Assembly: GCA_023150195.1 (NCBI GenBank)
Contig: JAKLLI010000207.1
Coordinates: 1 to 5,573 of the forward strand
Length of the DNA: 5,573 nucleotides
Direction: 5' to 3'
DNA from: Azonexus sp.
Lineage (GTDB): Bacteria > Pseudomonadota > Gammaproteobacteria > Burkholderiales > Rhodocyclaceae
A model generated the notes under the pieces. The model was not told the origin of the DNA and did no database searches. It worked only from the letters and a program-made list of their open reading frames with translations. Below are positions 4,702 to 5,573 of the stretch, piece after piece. A program made the position numbers and the translations under genes. The stretch's first letter is position 1; every line of letters starts with the position of its first letter.

Positions 4702-5573
4702 AAAACTGGCTTTCACCGAGGTCGACCGTCGGGATGGTGTTGATCGCCGTGGCGCTGATTGCCCTGCCGTTTGTTGCCGGGATGGGCGGGCAGGCCTGGG
4801 TGCGTATCCTGAATTTCGCCATGCTTTACGTGTTTCTCGCCCTCGGGCTGAACATTGTGGTCGGGTTTGCCGGCCTGCTCGATCTGGGCTATATCGCGTT
4901 CTATGCCGTCGGTGCCTACACCTGGGCGCTGCTGGCAAGTCCTCACTTCGGGCTGCATCTGCCTTTTTGGGTGATCTTGCCGATGGGTGCAGTGCTGGCC
5001 TGTTTCTTCGGTGTGGTGCTCGGATCGCCCACCTTGAAGCTGCGCGGGGATTATCTGGCCATCGTGACTCTGGGCTTCGGCGAAATCGTCCGCATTTTCA
5101 TGAACAACCTGAATGCGCCGGTCAACATCACCAACGGGCCGCAGGGGATCACGCTGATTGATCCGGTCAGCATCGGGGCCTTCAAGCTGGCCGGTAATAC
5201 CCAGATTTTTGGCCTGACGGTGAGTGGACCGCAGAAATACTATTTCCTGCTGGTGGTGCTGGCCTTGCTGGTGATTGTGGTGAATCTGCGTTTGCAGCAT
5301 TCGCGGATTGGTCGCGCCTGGCAGGCGATCCGCGAGGATGAGGTGGCGGCCAAGGCGGTCGGCATCAACACCCGCAACATCAAATTGCTGGCATTCGCCA
5401 TGGGGGCGTCGTTTGGCGGGATTGCCGGTGGCGTGTTTGCGGCGATGCAGGGCTTTGTATCGCCGGAAAGTTTCTCGCTGATCGAATCCATCATGGTGCT
5501 GGCCATGGTGGTGCTGGGCGGTATGGGGCACATTCCGGGGGTCATTTTGGGCGCGGTGCTGTTGTCCATCCTG
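4698..5573 (+). CDS. livM: Branched-chain amino acid ABC transporter permease LivM, 3' end missing
   Basis: The second permease of the importer, 292 codons visible with no stop before the window edge. ATG 4698 overlaps the livH stop as ATGA, indicating translational coupling. After a short basic start come several membrane helices, with NIVVGFAGLLDLGYIAFYAVGAY in the place where LivM proteins have the GLxxLGhxAFxxxGAY signature. SPTLKLRGDYLAIVTLGFGE (110-129) is strongly conserved in LivM. The ATPase-coupling loop is GRAWQAIREDEVAAKAVGIN (205-224), followed by a Gly-rich helix (FGGIAGGVFAAMQGF) and VLGGMGHIPGVILGA near the edge. LivM proteins of Betaproteobacteria are often about 320-360 residues, so roughly 30-70 residues should lie beyond the window, followed by the livG and livF ATPase genes. 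No frameshift is seen. Confidence 0.95.
   Translation, partial: MKNWLSPRSTVGMVLIAVALIALPFVAGMGGQAWVRILNFAMLYVFLALGLNIVVGFAGLLDLGYIAFYAVGAYTWALLASPHFGLHLPFWVILPMGAVLACFFGVVLGSPTLKLRGDYLAIVTLGFGEIVRIFMNNLNAPVNITNGPQGITLIDPVSIGAFKLAGNTQIFGLTVSGPQKYYFLLVVLALLVIVVNLRLQHSRIGRAWQAIREDEVAAKAVGINTRNIKLLAFAMGASFGGIAGGVFAAMQGFVSPESFSLIESIMVLAMVVLGGMGHIPGVILGAVLLSIL

Noticed and set aside
2191..4938. A 915-codon open frame on the minus strand opposite livK, livH and the start of livM
   Set aside because: Its protein is rich in His, Gln, Arg and Gly with no recognisable domain, and it lies antisense to three well-recognised genes. It is the usual stop-free shadow of GC-rich codon use.
4713..5531. A 272-codon open frame on the minus strand within livM
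   Set aside because: It is His/Gln-rich, has no family signature, and lies opposite a clear livM reading frame that runs without interruption to the window edge.

Overview
The window looks like the chromosome of a GC-rich betaproteobacterium. The PhaM-type granule protein points that way, since that family is known mainly from polyhydroxyalkanoate-storing Betaproteobacteria; a Rhodocyclales-type host is my guess, not something the sequence proves. Nothing here is mobile: I see no insertion sequence, tRNA, rRNA, CRISPR array or attachment site.

Layout. (1) Positions 1-240 hold the last 79 codons of an AEC-family (auxin efflux carrier type) membrane transporter, plus strand. (2) Positions 237-722, minus strand, encode a PhaM-like PHA-granule protein that converges on the transporter with a 4-base stop overlap. 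(3) After a short AT-rich divergent gap, a NarL/FixJ-type response regulator runs from 811. Its reading frame breaks inside the helix-turn-helix: about 40 bases, including the DNA recognition helix, appear to be deleted. The open frame stops at 1389, while the original C-terminus survives in another frame up to 1430. (4) Positions 1427-2182, minus strand, encode a class I SAM-dependent methyltransferase with an N-terminal membrane domain. (5) From 2308 to the end is a branched-chain amino acid (HAAT/Liv-type) ABC transporter operon: a lipoprotein substrate-binding protein (livK-like), then the permeases livH and livM. livM runs off the right edge; the ATPases livG and livF would be expected beyond it.

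The liv operon has a good sigma70-type promoter (TTGACG, 17-base spacer, GACAAT) just upstream, and a 13-base-pair hairpin with a GNRA-type loop between livK and livH. That hairpin probably sets the high binding-protein to low permease expression ratio. livH and livM are coupled by an ATGA overlap.

Most worth a second look are the broken response regulator, whose lost segment is exactly the DNA-reading part, and the binding protein's C-terminal tail, a 68-residue Ala/Lys/Glu heptad-repeat extension that ordinary Liv binding proteins lack. I do not see evidence for a wholly new multi-gene system.
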